The notes under the pieces were generated by a model. It ran no database searches, was not told where the DNA came from, and saw only the letters and a list, made by a program, of their open reading frames with translations. This document shows positions 41,776-54,457 of a stretch of 64,000 bases of DNA, piece by piece. The position numbers and the translations under genes are program-made. This DNA comes from Gremmenia infestans. Its lineage: Eukaryota; Ascomycota; Leotiomycetes; Helotiales; Hamatocanthoscyphaceae. Numbering within the stretch: position 1 is the first letter of the stretch; every line of letters starts with the position of its first letter. The DNA lies in NCBI GenBank assembly GCA_032629725.1, contig JAFEVB010000020.1:22501-86500 (forward strand), written 5' to 3'.

Positions 41776-42294
41776 TTAGTTCTTCTCGGCAAAATCCCTA
41801 GCATGACGTCTGGCGCTGCCAGTGTTTCCAAGCAGACAGATAAGTTCGGAATCTTGTGTGCTGAGCGTAGCGATATCGTCGGGCTGGTTGTAAGCATTGC
41901 TGCATGGGAATGTTTGGCATCCGCTGACAGGCGTGTTTGAGAATTTGGGGAAGATCTCCTTTACGCCCTCATTGTCGTTTGGGTTTACAATAGCCGACAC
42001 GTCGAAGTAGTTGGACCCGCCATAGCCGTTCCAGCGGACTTCTCCCAGCATGCCGGTAACATTCTCGGCGCCCGAGGACACGGAGTACCAGTTGCCGATC
42101 CAGGAGTCGGGAAATGTGGTGGACTCGGTGGCCTGGCCAGAGACCGAGAGAGCAGCGATGTAGGCGTTGCCGGCTGTGGGCGAGAAGTAAATGGTGCGAG
42201 AGGTGGAGTCTTGGTTGACGAAGTGGACTGTATTTGCGGTGGATAGGGTTGCGAGCGCGGTGGCTGCGAGAAGGAGAGTGGATGTGAATTGCAT
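41776..42294 (-). CDS. Small secreted protein (fungal 'DNase1 protein'-labelled family)
   Basis: 172 residues, single exon. Signal peptide MQFTSTLLLAATALATLSTA. The mature part has NTVHFVNQDSTSRTIYF, PDSWIGNWYSV, GMLGEVRWNGYGGSNYFDVS, AIVNPNDNEGVKE and two close cysteines (SGCQTFPCSNAY). Similar small secreted proteins are common in ascomycetes and are sometimes labelled DNase1 protein in databases, a label I would not trust as function. Upstream Met codons at 42400-42417 are out of context; 42294 begins the signal peptide. Confidence 0.82.
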   Translation of the reverse strand: MQFTSTLLLAATALATLSTANTVHFVNQDSTSRTIYFSPTAGNAYIAALSVSGQATESTTFPDSWIGNWYSVSSGAENVTGMLGEVRWNGYGGSNYFDVSAIVNPNDNEGVKEIFPKFSNTPVSGCQTFPCSNAYNQPDDIATLSTQDSELICLLGNTGSARRHARDFAEKN

Positions 42295-45219
42295 TTTGAT
42301 TGCTTTGTTTGGTGGATCCGTTTGGGAGTGTGTATAGTCGTAGGGACTGTATGGATTTTGATTGATGGGACGAGTGTTCTGTTTGGTGTCGTAGAGACAA
42401 TGATGGACTGCTGTCACTGATAGGAAGCTACAAGTCTGAGCTGAGCTGAAGGACTGAAGTGATCACAGATCGATATATTCTGAAAAGAAGGAGTGAGAGA
42501 AACTCGTCGTTGTCAAAAAAAGTCTTGAAGAAGTCTTGAATGAGCCGAAAGGATTGTGGGTGCAGAGAAAGAAAGCTATTTGGGGGGGGGGCACAGGAGG
42601 CTTGATATAGGATATTCAGATCCCCGACGGGAGAGGCATGACTAGCCGAAAGTCTCTTTCGCACCCCCCTCTCATCAGGGAATGATAGCACATCGGGAGT
42701 GTGGTCGGTCAAAACTCTGTCGAGTAGGGGACACGCTTCTATCCGCTGTCCGAAGTAGTGCATCCAGAAGGTCCAGAACTATGCCTCAAATCCACTTTTG
42801 AAAGAGGGAGTGAGCCTTCCACTTCCACCTCCACCTCCACATGCACTTCCAGGAACGGATTCTTTGGTTCGTTAGACCGGCAAGCCTATTCGAGGAGGGT
42901 AGCAGAGATTTACCTGCTGACTCCACTCTATGGTTGCGATCGGACTTTGATTGGGTGTGGATGTTGGTACCTGAATCATTGCGAGCCGTCAACTTACTTC
43001 GCCATGTGTTTCCGTGGCAGCATAGGACCTGTGCCGGACCTACTTTTTTGAGTCGTGGTGGTGTGGGGCCCGGCACTATCATTCGTCCCAATCGCCACGG
43101 CACGGGAGATGTTCAACGGCACCGTTTGTTGGAACTGACAACAGTGTTCTAGTCAGGGGGGCAAAGGGTCGAGTGGCTTGTGAGAAGCATCTAATCTTTT
43201 GATTTGGGGGAAGATAGATGTATACCACTTGTCATTAATGCAAACCTGGAATATACAAAATATACAACTGTAGATGTGGTTTTCGTCGGAGCTTCATAAG
43301 TCCAGGTTTGCAGCTTGGGGAAGGGGAAGCAACAGATCAGATGGAGTGAGTGAGTGGGTGGGTGGGTGAATGAGTGAGTGTCGGACTATACGGAACAACT
43401 CCATAGCAGAGTAGTAGCCTGTCGCCTACTACTGCAAGGAGAAAAGAAAATGTCCGATTCTTCTTACCACATCGCAACCCGCGCAACCCTGTACCTGCAT
43501 CTACAACTGCATTGGCATCTGCAGAGTTTGCACCTGTGCACCTATCGTAGTATCGATAAGGCATCGGAGAAAACCTTTACTAGGCCAAGTCAAGAATGGA
43601 GGGGGCGAATCACGGGTTTGATCACATAATTGTGCCTGTGTCTGCGTCTTTGCTGCAGCATCTGAGCATACTACTCTATTGAAAATTCCAAAATGCTGGA
43701 CGGGTCTGTTGCTGCTGGTGGACGTGTACATGGAGGTACCGGGCTGTTGCTACTGGTGGACAGCAACGTGGAGGTACTGGTACGTACCGGTATTGGCGTG
43801 GCGTGACGTGGAAAAGAGTCAGTCGAGGAGCCAAGACTGCCAAGTCCAACATGGATCAAAGCTTTTCGGTGGGGCGGAACCATGTGGCCCCCGTCCCGAG
43901 CAGCCGATGGTCAAGGACAAGCTTCGGAGGTGGGCTTGGCACTAACTGTCCGATAGGCGACGTTTGATCGGACTAAACCCGAATAGGCGATTAAATCGAT
44001 CGAGGTCGAGGGCAGTGCGAGTGCGTGGTTTGCCGACACTCGAGTCAATTGCCCGCCGTATGCCTAGGCCTAGGCCCTGGCCTAGGCCTAGATAAGTACT
44101 CGGGAGGACAAGTCATGTGTGTAGGTGTACTCCGAGTAGGCACGGCAGTCTGTTGTATAACCGGATAACAAGGATGGGTTGATGCAAATTATTGCATCGG
44201 GTAAATAGGTAACGAGTAAGCCACTGTTGGTTGTCAGATGTTTGGCCCTTGCATTAAGTTGGCTCAGGTACCCGATTGGCGATCACGTACAGTACTGTAG
44301 GAATAGGGCTGCATGAGTACTTGGTACTTGGTACTTGGTACTTCGTAGGTACTGTATGTAAATTTACGGAGGAATGAGTTGTTGGCATGTGCGCTGTGCT
44401 GTGCCTTGCGTTTTCCCCGCCCCGTTTCTCTCACGGAGATCTCCATCCCCCCATCCATCCCACTCCACAGAACCATCAAATTCTTCCATCAGATTCTTCA
44501 TAATCCGATTCTTTATAATCATATTCTTCTTAATCAAATTCTTCACAATCGCCAAGTTCTTTGATTTCGGTCGTGACTTCGTGACTCGTGAATTTCACTA
44601 CCAACCTTGGGTATGTCGTCTTGCCTCCCATATGCTGCACCTTATTTTTGTCCCAAGTGGATTGTACTGTATGCCTGAGGCAGGTACGTAGCCTTATAGG
44701 TACCTATGTAGCAAAGAGGCGGGAAAGCCCCTCGCCAAGACATAACGGCTTGAGCTTCCACTTCCCCGTTCCAGAGTAGGAGCTGGCGCAAACCGAGTAC
44801 CAACTCACTGGAGGGCCCTACTTTCAAAGGTAATGTACCATTGTACCAATAGTAAAAAAAAATACAAATCATGAAACGAATACAATTCGGTTCTCCTCTT
44901 CTGCCGCTGATCAATAAAATGATATGGAACATAAGGCAAGCACTCGAGTGCAGAGTCGTAAAGCCGAATTCCGATACACTTTTAGCTGCAGTCCTTGTAG
45001 ACGTCGTACGGTATATACCTACCTTACCTATTCCTTGTACCTCTCTACTTCCCGAATAGACGGGCGATGCGTTAAGGGTTTAATATCACGGTGATCATAA
45101 AAGCCAGTTATAGCTAAAAGGTTCGTACCATAATGCCTTTGTATTCCATAAGTCAATCCACCTCAAACTAGAAATTAAATAGAATGCTTCTGATCTAACT
45201 CCTATACACTAGTCCATAG
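42295..45219. other. Long intergenic stretch, simple repeats only
   Basis: Nearly 3 kb without a convincing gene. Features: an 11-C/G homopolymer-like run near 42582; gagtgagtgggtgggtggg simple repeats at 43345-43380; a cctaggcctagg palindromic cluster at 44062-44091; and a gtacttg tandem triplet at 44315-44342. Overlapping frames of 97 and 103 codons at 42758-43152 have no family features. A GC-poor stretch with tcttcataatc-like repeats lies at 44480-44550. Confidence 0.45.
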
Positions 45220-47004
45220 CTATTGCACGAACTTGCTGTCCTTACTTACATACAAATCCACATACTCATCCACAGCCATAGCCTCCAACTTCTTCCCATC
45301 ATTCCCAAGATCCACCAACTCCTTAACCTTAGCTTCACTGAAGTGATGTCCAAGATGCCTCTTGTACTTAGCTAGAATCTCTGGCTTTGCCTCCTCCCTC
45401 CTAAGTCTATGTCCCAACGGGGCCTCCACTACGACTTCCTCCAGCACGGTGCCATCGTTAAGTGTTACGGTTAGTGCATTAGGGATCGTGCGCATGTTCT
45501 CATTGTGGTAATCCAGTGTGAATTGAGGGTCCTCTACGCACTTGATCTTCTGGCGGAGAGACTCAACGAGGGGTGAGGTTGCAGCTTCCCCGCCGTCCGT
45601 GTAGTCGGTTGCCTCTAGGCGACCATACACAAGCATAACCGAGGCCATGTATTGGATGCAGTGATCGCGATCGGCGAAGTTGTCCATAGGCTTGAATTGT
45701 TTATCGATAATTCGGATACAGGCTTCGTGGGTGCGGCAGGTAATCTCTTTGATATCGGCTGCGGATTTGCCTTGGTCGGCTAGGGTCTTGTGGATGCGCT
45801 TTGCAGCTTCAATTGCGGTTTGGGAGTGGAACTCGGCTGGATGGTATGTTAGAGTTGCAAATTGGAGAAAAGTGGGATGAGGGGTATTTACCTGGGTATG
45901 AAACCTTGAACAAAACATTCTCCATAACGTAGCTACCATAAGGACGTTGGAATTCAAACTTGTTGCCTTTGAACAAGACATCGTAGAAACCCCAAACTGG
46001 AGCAGAAAGAACAGTAGGAACGCCAGGCTCGCCCTTCATGACCTTCAAAACGAGGTTCACAGCCCGCTGGCAAGCATCACCAGCAGCCCACGACTTCCTC
46101 GACATTGTGTTGGGCGAATGTCTATATGTCCGCAAACTCTGGCCATCAACCCAAGCCTGCGAAACCGCATCCGCCGTCTGCTTCTCCGACAGACCCAGCA
46201 ACTTGGAAACCACAGCAGCGCTAGCAACCTTGACCAGCACAACATGGTCCAAACCGACCTTGTTGAACGAGTTTAGAAGCGCCAAGCAGCCCTGAATTTC
46301 ATGTGCCTTGATCATAGCCTCCAGGACTTCTTTGACCGTAATCACTTTTCCACTCCCCAACTTTCCTCCGGCACGGTTCGTCCGCGAAATCCAGTCTGCG
46401 ACCGCCAAAATGGCGCCCAGGTTGTCCGAGGGGTGGCCCCATTCTGCGGCCAGCCAGCAGTCATTATAATCCAGCCAGCGGATCATAGCACCGATATTAA
46501 ACGCACCGTTCACAGGGTCGAGCTGGAAGGGTGTGCCGGGGACTTTGGTGCCGTTTGGGACGATGGTGCCTTCAACGATTGGGCCGAGCAGTTTCGTGCA
46601 TTCTTTAAAGCGCAGACCTTCGAGACCGCAGCCCAGAGTGTCGAGGAAGACGAAGCGGGCGGTGTCGAACTGTGAATAGCTTCAATTAGCATTTTCTTTC
46701 TGCGTAGATGGGTGGGGGAGCTTACTGCGAGATCAGAGTTTATAGGTGTGTGGTGCACGTAAGAAGCAATATCTTTGATCTCGGGATCATACTCGCGGGC
46801 TTGCGGTGGAGGAGGAGCCCCCGATTGAAGAGGAGACATGGTGGAGAATTGCTTGAGGGTGGGAGTTGTAGTTCGTGGTGAAGCTCGAGCTGCGGTGAAG
46901 GTTGAAAGAGGGGCAAGAGGAGCTCGCGATCTGGCGGGGAAAGGAAGCCGGAGGTTGATGTTCTTACTTGCTGCCGTACGAATGCTGCGTTGGATGGCTG
47001 ACAT
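45220..47004 (-). CDS. 2-methylcitrate dehydratase, mitochondrial
   Basis: Dehydrates 2-methylcitrate in the methylcitrate cycle that detoxifies propionyl-CoA. Three exons (46726-47004, 45892-46669, 45220-45836) give 557 residues of the MmgE/PrpD family. The first 55 residues are Arg/Ser/Thr-rich, a likely mitochondrial presequence. Motifs: FVFLDTLGCGLEGL, GAMIRWLDYNDCWLAAEWGHPSDNLG, NKVGLDHVVLVKVASAAV, HSPNTMSRKSWAAGDA, and in the last exon AEFHSQTAIEAA and PMDNFADRDHCIQYM. Both introns keep frame (GTAAG/CAG, GTAAAT/CAG). Divergent from quinolinate phosphoribosyltransferase, 466 bp between starts. Confidence 0.94.
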
Positions 47005-47470
47005 TGTAAATGAATCAATGGCAAGGAGATGAGGGGAGGGAGAGTATATCTTCAAAGGAATCTCCGTTTCCACGTAGGAACATATAAGTATGTATCCTTT
47101 TATTGGATGAGGTCTTGCTGTTCTTCCTCGGCCTCCGCTTCTAAAATCCGGTTTAGGACTTTGCCCTTCCCGCAGGTAACCGAGGTATTTGTATCGAACT
47201 GGTGTGTACTTGTACCTTTCGTACCGAAGTGCCCTTACCTAATCGTCCATTTAGCGTTCACGTGATAGATGAATCGCATAGGAGTGATTAGTGATTAGAG
47301 AGTAAAGTGCACTTGTAGTGGGGTAAATGTTGGGGCAAACGCGCATTTATAATAACTCTTCACTTCCCGTGATATCTTTCTCTTCCCTACTGTATTTTAT
47401 TTTACTTTCAACCGCACCTAGATTCAACGTCCTATTCTAATCTACAACCTTCCACACGATACCTACAAGT

Positions 47471-48410
47471 ATGGCTCTTCAACACGGCAATCCCGCGGAC
47501 CTCCTCCCCGTCCATTGGAAGTCCCAAATTACCGCCTGGTTCGCAGAAGATACGCCATCCTTCGATTACGGCGGCTTCGTCGTCGGCGACAGCGAGCGGA
47601 CCGCTACCCTCTTTGGTAAATCAAAGGCAATATTAGCAGGCGTACCCTTCTTCGACGAGATCTTTGCACAAGCAGGATGTACTGTAAAGTGGCATTTAAA
47701 GGAAGGCGCAGAGGTTGACCCGGGCTCGAAAGGGAAGATAGCTGTTGCGACAGTTACAGGTCCTGTGCGGAAACTGTTGTTAGGGGAAAGAGTGGCCTTG
47801 AACACATTGAGCAGGTGCTCCGCCGTAGCGACGAAATCAAGAAACATGGACGAGTTGGTTAGGAAGGCAGGATATAAGGGCATACTTGCCGGCACAAGGA
47901 AGACTACGCCGGGATTCAGGCTGGTGGAGAAGTACGGGATGATTGTTGGGGGTGTAGATGGTCATAGACATGATCTGTCGAGTATGATCATGTTGAAGGA
48001 CAACCACATTTGGGCGCGGGGTAGCATTACGGAAGCTGTGAAGGCAGCCAAGTCCGCAGGCGGCTTCGCGTTGAAAGTGGAGGTGGAAGTTGATAGTGAG
48101 GAGGGCGCGGACGAAGCTATTGCTGCTGGAGCGGACATCATCATGTTAGATAATTTTGATGGAGATGGACTCAAGGTTGCGGCGAGGAGTATCAGGCAAA
48201 GATGGGCTGGGAAACGGGAGTTCTTGCTCGAGTGTAGCGGTGGCTTGACATCGGAGAATGTTGGCACATACATTAATAACGGTAAAGTGGATAATGCTCT
48301 CAGAAGCCCAACCTCACTAATTTCTCGTTATAGATATCGACATCATCTCTACGAGTTCGATACACCAAGGCGTACCACATGTCGACTTCTCTCTCAAAAT
48401 CGATCATTAG
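47471..48410 (+). CDS. BNA6: Nicotinate-nucleotide pyrophosphorylase (quinolinate phosphoribosyltransferase)
   Basis: Makes nicotinate mononucleotide from quinolinate and PRPP, the entry of de novo NAD synthesis. Exons 47471-48281 and 48334-48410 give 295 residues. Motifs: RVALNTLSRCSAVAT, LAGTRKTTPGFRLVEKYG, GGVDGHRHDLSSMIMLKDNH, KVEVEVDSEEGADEAI, ADIIMLDNFD, LLECSGGLTSENV. The second exon completes INNDIDIISTSSIHQ and DFSLKI. Reading through the intron would give an aberrant 70-residue tail, so splicing at 48282-48333 (GTAAAG...TATAG) is preferred. Confidence 0.95.
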
Positions 48411-48935
48411 CAATAAAAACTGTACAACTTAAGACAATTCTTCACCTTATCTGTACCACTTTGAACTGTCGTGGGCTGCGATTTGACACTGCCGGAGTTA
48501 GGGTAGGCAAATTGCGGGCGGTAATCTGAAGGAGGAGATATTTCGTCCCGGAGCTAGGGCGGGTGGCGCCTTGAAGTCTAAAACTATGGGGCGAACCCTA
48601 GGTAGAGTAATATAACTGGACTCGATACTATATTGACCCTCTTTATTTTATAGTGGAGCGTCTAGGCGGATAAATCAGAGCCTCTCAAGTGGCCCTGGGC
48701 ATCATTGTTGCAATTGTAATCTTATGTAGCTAACAGAAATCTGGTAGTTTCAGACTTTTGGGCGACACGACTCACGAAGTATACGTGTATACCTTGCTCA
48801 TACAGTATGCATACTTCGAAATATTCGGACACCACCTAATAGATTTAAAATGGCAGCTCGCTGTTTTCTTTTTCCTTTCGTTCCAATTTCTCTCAATACA
48901 ATACCTACGATTGGAGGTCGACATTTCAAATCAGC

Positions 48936-50846
48936 ATGGCTATTATATCTCCTACTATTCTGGTGGTATCCGTCTGTGGTGCTCTCATTATATACGTGAT
49001 AAGTCGACTTTTGGGAGGTAAAGGTAATGGCGGACCACTGCCTCCGAGTCCTAAAGGCCTCCCAATTCTTGGTAATATCAATGACCTGCCCAAGCCAAAT
49101 GAACAGTCATGGCAACACTGGCTGCAGCATAAGGATCTCTACGGTGCGTATAAACTACAGTTGCAGCCATTTAGTGTTTCACAGAGACCATAGCTAAATA
49201 CACGCTACATGCAATTTGTAGGCCCAATCAGCTCTGTTACAGTCCTTGGACAGACCATGATCATCATCAACGACCCCCAAGTTGCTTTTGAGCCCATGAG
49301 AGACCGGTCTACTATTCACTCTTCGCGACGCGGTCAGATGTTCGCTGGCGATATGTATGCTCAGGCCTGTCACAGTTCTTTTGAGAATGCTGACCTAGTA
49401 CCTAGTGTCGGATTCAATAAATCAACTGCTTTCAGCGCTTATAATAATACCTGGAAGATCCATCAGAAGAATATAACCAAGGTCGCTAGTACCAATGCTT
49501 CCCTCGCCATGTTCGATCGGGTTCAAGAGGCTGAGTCTGTACGTTTTTTGCTGAATCTTTTGGCTTCCCCAAATGACCTTTTTGATCACATCCGAAGGTA
49601 AGTTCTTACCTGTTACAACCTTTACCAGTTCAAGCATAGCTTCAATCTAACCACCGAACACAGAGAAGCCGGCAGCGTTATCTTGAAGATTGCATATGGC
49701 TATACAACCAAAACCCATGGCCGTGACCCCTTCGTTGACTTGGCCGAAGCCACCATGAGGGGATCTGTTGAAGCGTTACTTTCTGGCAAGTGGTTGGTGG
49801 ACGTCATTTTTTCTGTAAGTCTGCGCAATCAAACCATCATAGCTCGTCTAACAGAAATGACTGATGTATCTCCCGGAGGGATTTCCAGGTACATCATTCA
49901 AGAGCACCGGTCGTCGACTGGCCAATACTTTGAGGCAATGTGTCGACCAGCCGTACGCATTCGTCAAGCAACAAATGCGTGAGAAGAGACATAAAACGTC
50001 TTTCTTGCCATGAGCGTGTTCGCTGATGTTCAGGTGAAAGACAGAGAGGAACTCGACTGTGTCCTTGGAACCCAGCGACTTCCTATCAGCGCAGACCGTG
50101 ATAATCTACCATATATCATGGCATTTATGAAAGAGACACATCGTTGGTATCCTGTTGCACCTATGGGTTTACCACACGCCAGCAGCGCCGAGGACACGTA
50201 CCGAGATTACAGAATTCCCAAGGGCGCCGTGATATTTCCTAAAACTTGGCACATGCTATGCTTATATAATTCAGAAGCACCTAGTCACTGACAACCATAT
50301 AGGTGGTTCACCCACGACCCTGCTACCTATGCCGACCCCATGATTTTCCGCCCCGAACGCTTCCTCGAAACCGAAACGCACAGAGCAGAGCCCGACCCAC
50401 GTAACGTTATATTCGGCTTCGGTCGCCGTATCTGCCCCGGCCGCTACGTCGCTGACAATGCACTATACATTACTATTTCCCAAACTCTTGCAGTTTTCAA
50501 CGTCGAGAAGCTCGTTGTGAACGGTCAAATCGTGGAGCCAGACATCAAGTTTGAGCCCGGCGCAGTCAGTCACCCTGTACCATATCGGATATCGATCAAG
50601 CCCAGATCAAAGGTGCATGAGGACTTGATTCGGGCGGTTCAGGATGAGTACCCATTGGAAGAAAGTGATGCGAAGGGGTTGCAGAATGTGAAGTGGCAGG
50701 TGTGCTGTGTAATAGTTTTGACACCAGACAATAGTATTGATTCCGCAAAACGCGGTTTGGCTAGAGATTCTTATAAGCAAGGGGTAGAGACAATGCGGGA
50801 TCGCACACATAAATGTCTCTCCCTTCTCTTTCAGTGGCAATAGCGG
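48936..50846 (+). pseudogene. Cytochrome P450 pseudogene
   Basis: An N-terminal membrane anchor (MAIISPTILVVSVCGALII) and the Pro hinge PLPPSPKGLPILGN are followed by exons 48936-49143, 49222-49597 and from 49664. Later parts have the E-x-x-R helix (KETHRW), the PERF-type stretch FRPERFLE and the heme loop FGFGRRICPGRY. Between about 49815 and 50010 the frame breaks and the region that should hold the distal I-helix with its Gly-x-Asp/Glu-Thr motif is missing. After PKTW an intron donor reads GC instead of GT, leading to a stop. It cannot make a full enzyme. Closest style: O-methylsterigmatocystin-oxidoreductase-like fungal P450s, by impression only. Confidence 0.85.
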
Positions 50847-52906
50847 CTTTCTGGGCCATTAGATAGAGAATTGTTTCCGGAGTCTATCTAATTGTTTCCG
50901 GAGTATCTGTACGGTTTTACCTTAGGTTCAGTTCAGGTGAAGAATCAGACGAGCTGTAGGTACTGTATCTAAATAGTGAATTTGCATACTGCGCATCATC
51001 TCGGTCTATACTTTAGCTGCCACCACTAGGTACCTCCCGCTACTCACGAGAATGGGAAGTGAACGAAAAAGCGGCATTCATTATTATCCTCGGCTTTTAA
51101 ATGTCCCATTCCGAGGATACTATAGGTTGGTGCCACTTTTTCTGCTCGCCGGGAGGTCGTACTTGGTGTAGTTGTCAGAACTCTATCTCAACTACTGTTA
51201 CATCACATTACTCTCCGCAAAAAATGATTCAGATGATTAGCTCCTTGGGCATTACACCATTGGTATATTCTCCTTCTGTCTGCACTTTTCGCAATAAACC
51301 AGTATCCCATCCAACTCCCAACTAACCAGGCCCATAGGCAACGCATGCGCCTTGGTATGCACAAGTCGTTAGGTATGACTTCCCACAGACGGTCTCAATG
51401 GTCCCGCCATTGTAAGGGCATGCATCAATGATCGCTTCTAGTGGCAAAGCACATAGGTTCACCCGGAGAGGCCAGCGAGTCAAGACTGGTGGACTCGGCT
51501 TCCGTGTGGAGTAGGCAGGGCGCGCGGAGCAAGTAAACGCGAGATTGAACCAAAAGTGGTGCTGATATGAATTCGAAATTACGAGTACGATAGGACTTGC
51601 TACTATGCCAAAATCCAGTCAAGGCTTGCATTTGGAACTACATGTAGAATTCTTTTGAAGGAGCATGAAAACGAAGCACAAGTAAAAAAAAGAACATTAG
51701 ATTATTTATCAGGGTGGGAAAACGATAATTTAAACTTTCTTCTCTAGCCCAGTAACATTGAAATGGTTATGTTAAACAAAAGAAGAGGAAGAGGAAGAGG
51801 ATCACTACAGTGGTGGGAATTAGGCTGTCCCAAAGAAAGGCTGCGCTACAGGCATATGAGGAGGGCGACGCACGTGCTAGTTAGTCCTTCGTTCCTTCAC
51901 TCCTTCGCCTCAGCCCCGTCCTGATACTCCGTACAATACCCATTCGAATTAGAGAGCGAAGGACTCAGCTATTAGTTAAGTAGAGAATACTGGCTGATAG
52001 CACTATATTGTAGACGTGTCCCCCTGGCCGATAAGAGTGGTAGTCCAGGTTTTCCCCTCTCTCTCCGGTAGTGTCGCTTTTCGCAGTATACAAGGTGTAA
52101 CAGTGATATGACTAAGATAGACTGTAATGCCTAAATCGCTAGATTTTTGCGCTGGAAAGTGGAGTCTTTTGTATTGAACTCAAGCGAATTAAGTGGAACG
52201 CTTAGAACTTGGGCTAGTACATTTACCTAAGGAGCAAATGCGACGACGTCTATCACGTGCAACGATAACCATGGACGATTAGCCTCCACCAAACTTCGCG
52301 TTGCGGCTGTTCATAGGAGACAGAGGAGGGCGGAAATCAAGACCCGTACGCGATGTAGGCGGCCCACCGGGTTTTACATGACTACTTGGCAATCTAACAG
52401 CTTTTACTCTCACTGCCGCGTACTGTGTTAGGCTGCATTGAGAGGACGCGTTACACAAGGAGGGAGGCAAAAGTATAGACATACTAAAAAAGGTAGGACA
52501 CAAACGAGATCACACAAATTATAACTTCTCGGGTTCTAAATCCAAGCTCGCTCTTAAAATGTGGTGGCCAGGCAGTGGAAGTAAGAAGGCCATTAATTGA
52601 TTCAAGAGAGAGAAAGGTATAAGCAGAGTTTTCTGTGCTTAAGTAAGTTTCGTCTTCCCCCCTAAAGTAGGTCCCGTGTTAAGCGAGCCCCCTTAACCCG
52701 CTTAAGCTCGCGGCAGCATGACATACCATATAATTGGGACCCGAATAAAAGGCATAAATTCTACAATAAATTCTCGGATTCTAAATACAAGCCCGCTAAA
52801 AGACATTACGCCACTCGTTATTTCCCTTTCTTATTCCCAATGAATTTTCCCATCCGTTTTTTCTTACCCCCACACATAAACTCCCCACCGCCATGCTTTG
52901 ACGAAT
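50847..52906. other. Intergenic, no gene seen
   Basis: About 2 kb with only short frames. A weak direct repeat (ctcgggttctaaatccaagc at 52531 and ctcggattctaaatacaagc at 52773) may be the remains of a mobile element. An aagaggaagaggaagagg run lies at 51781. Confidence 0.45.
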
Positions 52907-54457
52907 CTACCCAATTGGTGCACATGTAAATGGAGCATGAACAGTACCCTTCTTATATTGGTCCATCTATGAATGTATTAGCAATCGTATGTTCCTAATG
53001 AATGGTGGCGATATGAAACTTACGATATCAACAATAGCAGCGTATGTTCCAGCCACCAAAGTGATCATACCAATCACAAAGACAGCACCGTTAACAATGC
53101 TAAGCAACAGGTTTTCCTTAGCGTACCACTTCCCGTTCTTGATAAGCATGAACCACATCATCGCGGGGAAGTAAAAGGTAAAGCCCGAAATGAACAAGGC
53201 GGACATGATAGATAGAAGATCCGAGAAGAAGGGGATGGCTTCGGCGATAACAAAGGCGATGATGGTGAGAAAGGCGAGCAGTGCCAACCACGTAATCCAC
53301 CCTTTCTTCGTATTGATAAAGCGAACAACCGAGTCCTTGTACATACGACCGTGGAGATAACGAGCAACTACAGTGCCGTTGATAGAGCCCGAGATGAAAA
53401 TGACCGGCAAAGCAACTCCAAAGGCAATCTTGGAGATCGTCGGACCTGCTGAAAGCAGAGCAGGGGACTGAACGTCCTGGCCGACAAATGCGTAGATGAG
53501 GGCACCAGTGAGCGTGTAGATGAAAATCTCAAGTATTCCTAGTGACCAGATTGACTTGATAAAATCTTGCGGGCGGTGCATCTCATCCATGAAAGAGAAC
53601 TGACAGATTGAGAACGAGTACGCAAAAACAATATTGGTAACCGCGACGAAAGCCTCGGCAAAGGTGACGTCTTCTTTGGGCCATGCCGACCAATTGACAG
53701 CCACTGTGGCATTTCCAGATGTTATTCCGGTGGCGATAATGGTGATTCCAATGGCAAGCATGATAGAGACGAAATCGATATAGCCCAAAATAGCTACCTC
53801 GGCGAACGATGGAGGGATGGCTACGAGGAATAGGATGACGGCAGCCACAAAACCGAAGACGACTGAGCAGGCGCCATTGGCACTTAGGTTGAGAAATGCG
53901 ATTGTGGCAGTCAAACTGGGGATTGAAATTAATATATTCTCCTTGCAATTGTTTGTCATGAAAGAAAGTACGTACCAATGCGATCCTACTAGGAAGACCA
54001 GTTGCAGCGTGAACATGGCGCCGACCAGCTCGTAACCAAATCTCCCCATCAGAAGTCGTCCCGCATCAGCATAATGAGCCACTTTAGGAAATTTCAGCTT
54101 GACCTGTCCGACGACGTAACTGGTGTAGATAGCAATCAATCCAATCCCAACAGTCAAAATGACACCAGCCACCATTCCGAGCGTAGCAAACGCCGAGGGA
54201 ATAGACAATGCGCCCAATGCAATTGCCTCCACTAACAACACCACGGTCAATCGTTTCCAGCCCAGACGCTTGAAGTGTGCAGCTCCCTGCGCTTCTAGCA
54301 CTCCAATTTCCCCAACGATGTCATCTTTTGCACCGTCGCTTGAAAAGAGATGCGAATCAGATGAACTGGTCTTGTCATTGTATTTGTTCCGAACGCTTTT
54401 CTCGTTGTCGTTGTCCACCGCTGGAGCGGCAGAGATGCTGCTGTCGAAGGGGGCCAT
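52907..54457 (-). CDS. Transmembrane amino-acid transporter (AAAP family)
   Basis: Three exons (53976-54457, 53024-53915, 52907-52966) give 477 residues. A charged, Ser-rich cytosolic N terminus of about 70 residues is followed by about 11 hydrophobic segments, starting WKRLTVVLLVEAIALGALSI and including GSHCLTATIAFL across the first intron. The last exon encodes only MDQYKKGTVHAPFTCAPIG, a C-terminal signature common in this fungal transporter group, which supports the splice at 52967-53023. Probably imports neutral amino acids at the plasma membrane or moves them across the vacuole; substrate unknown. Confidence 0.88.

Noticed and set aside
42758..43152. Overlapping frames of 97 and 103 codons
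   Set aside because: Unremarkable composition, no recognisable motif, and both strands open alike.
44062..44091. cctaggcctagg palindromic cluster as a regulatory or replication site
   Set aside because: A short simple palindrome with no supporting context.
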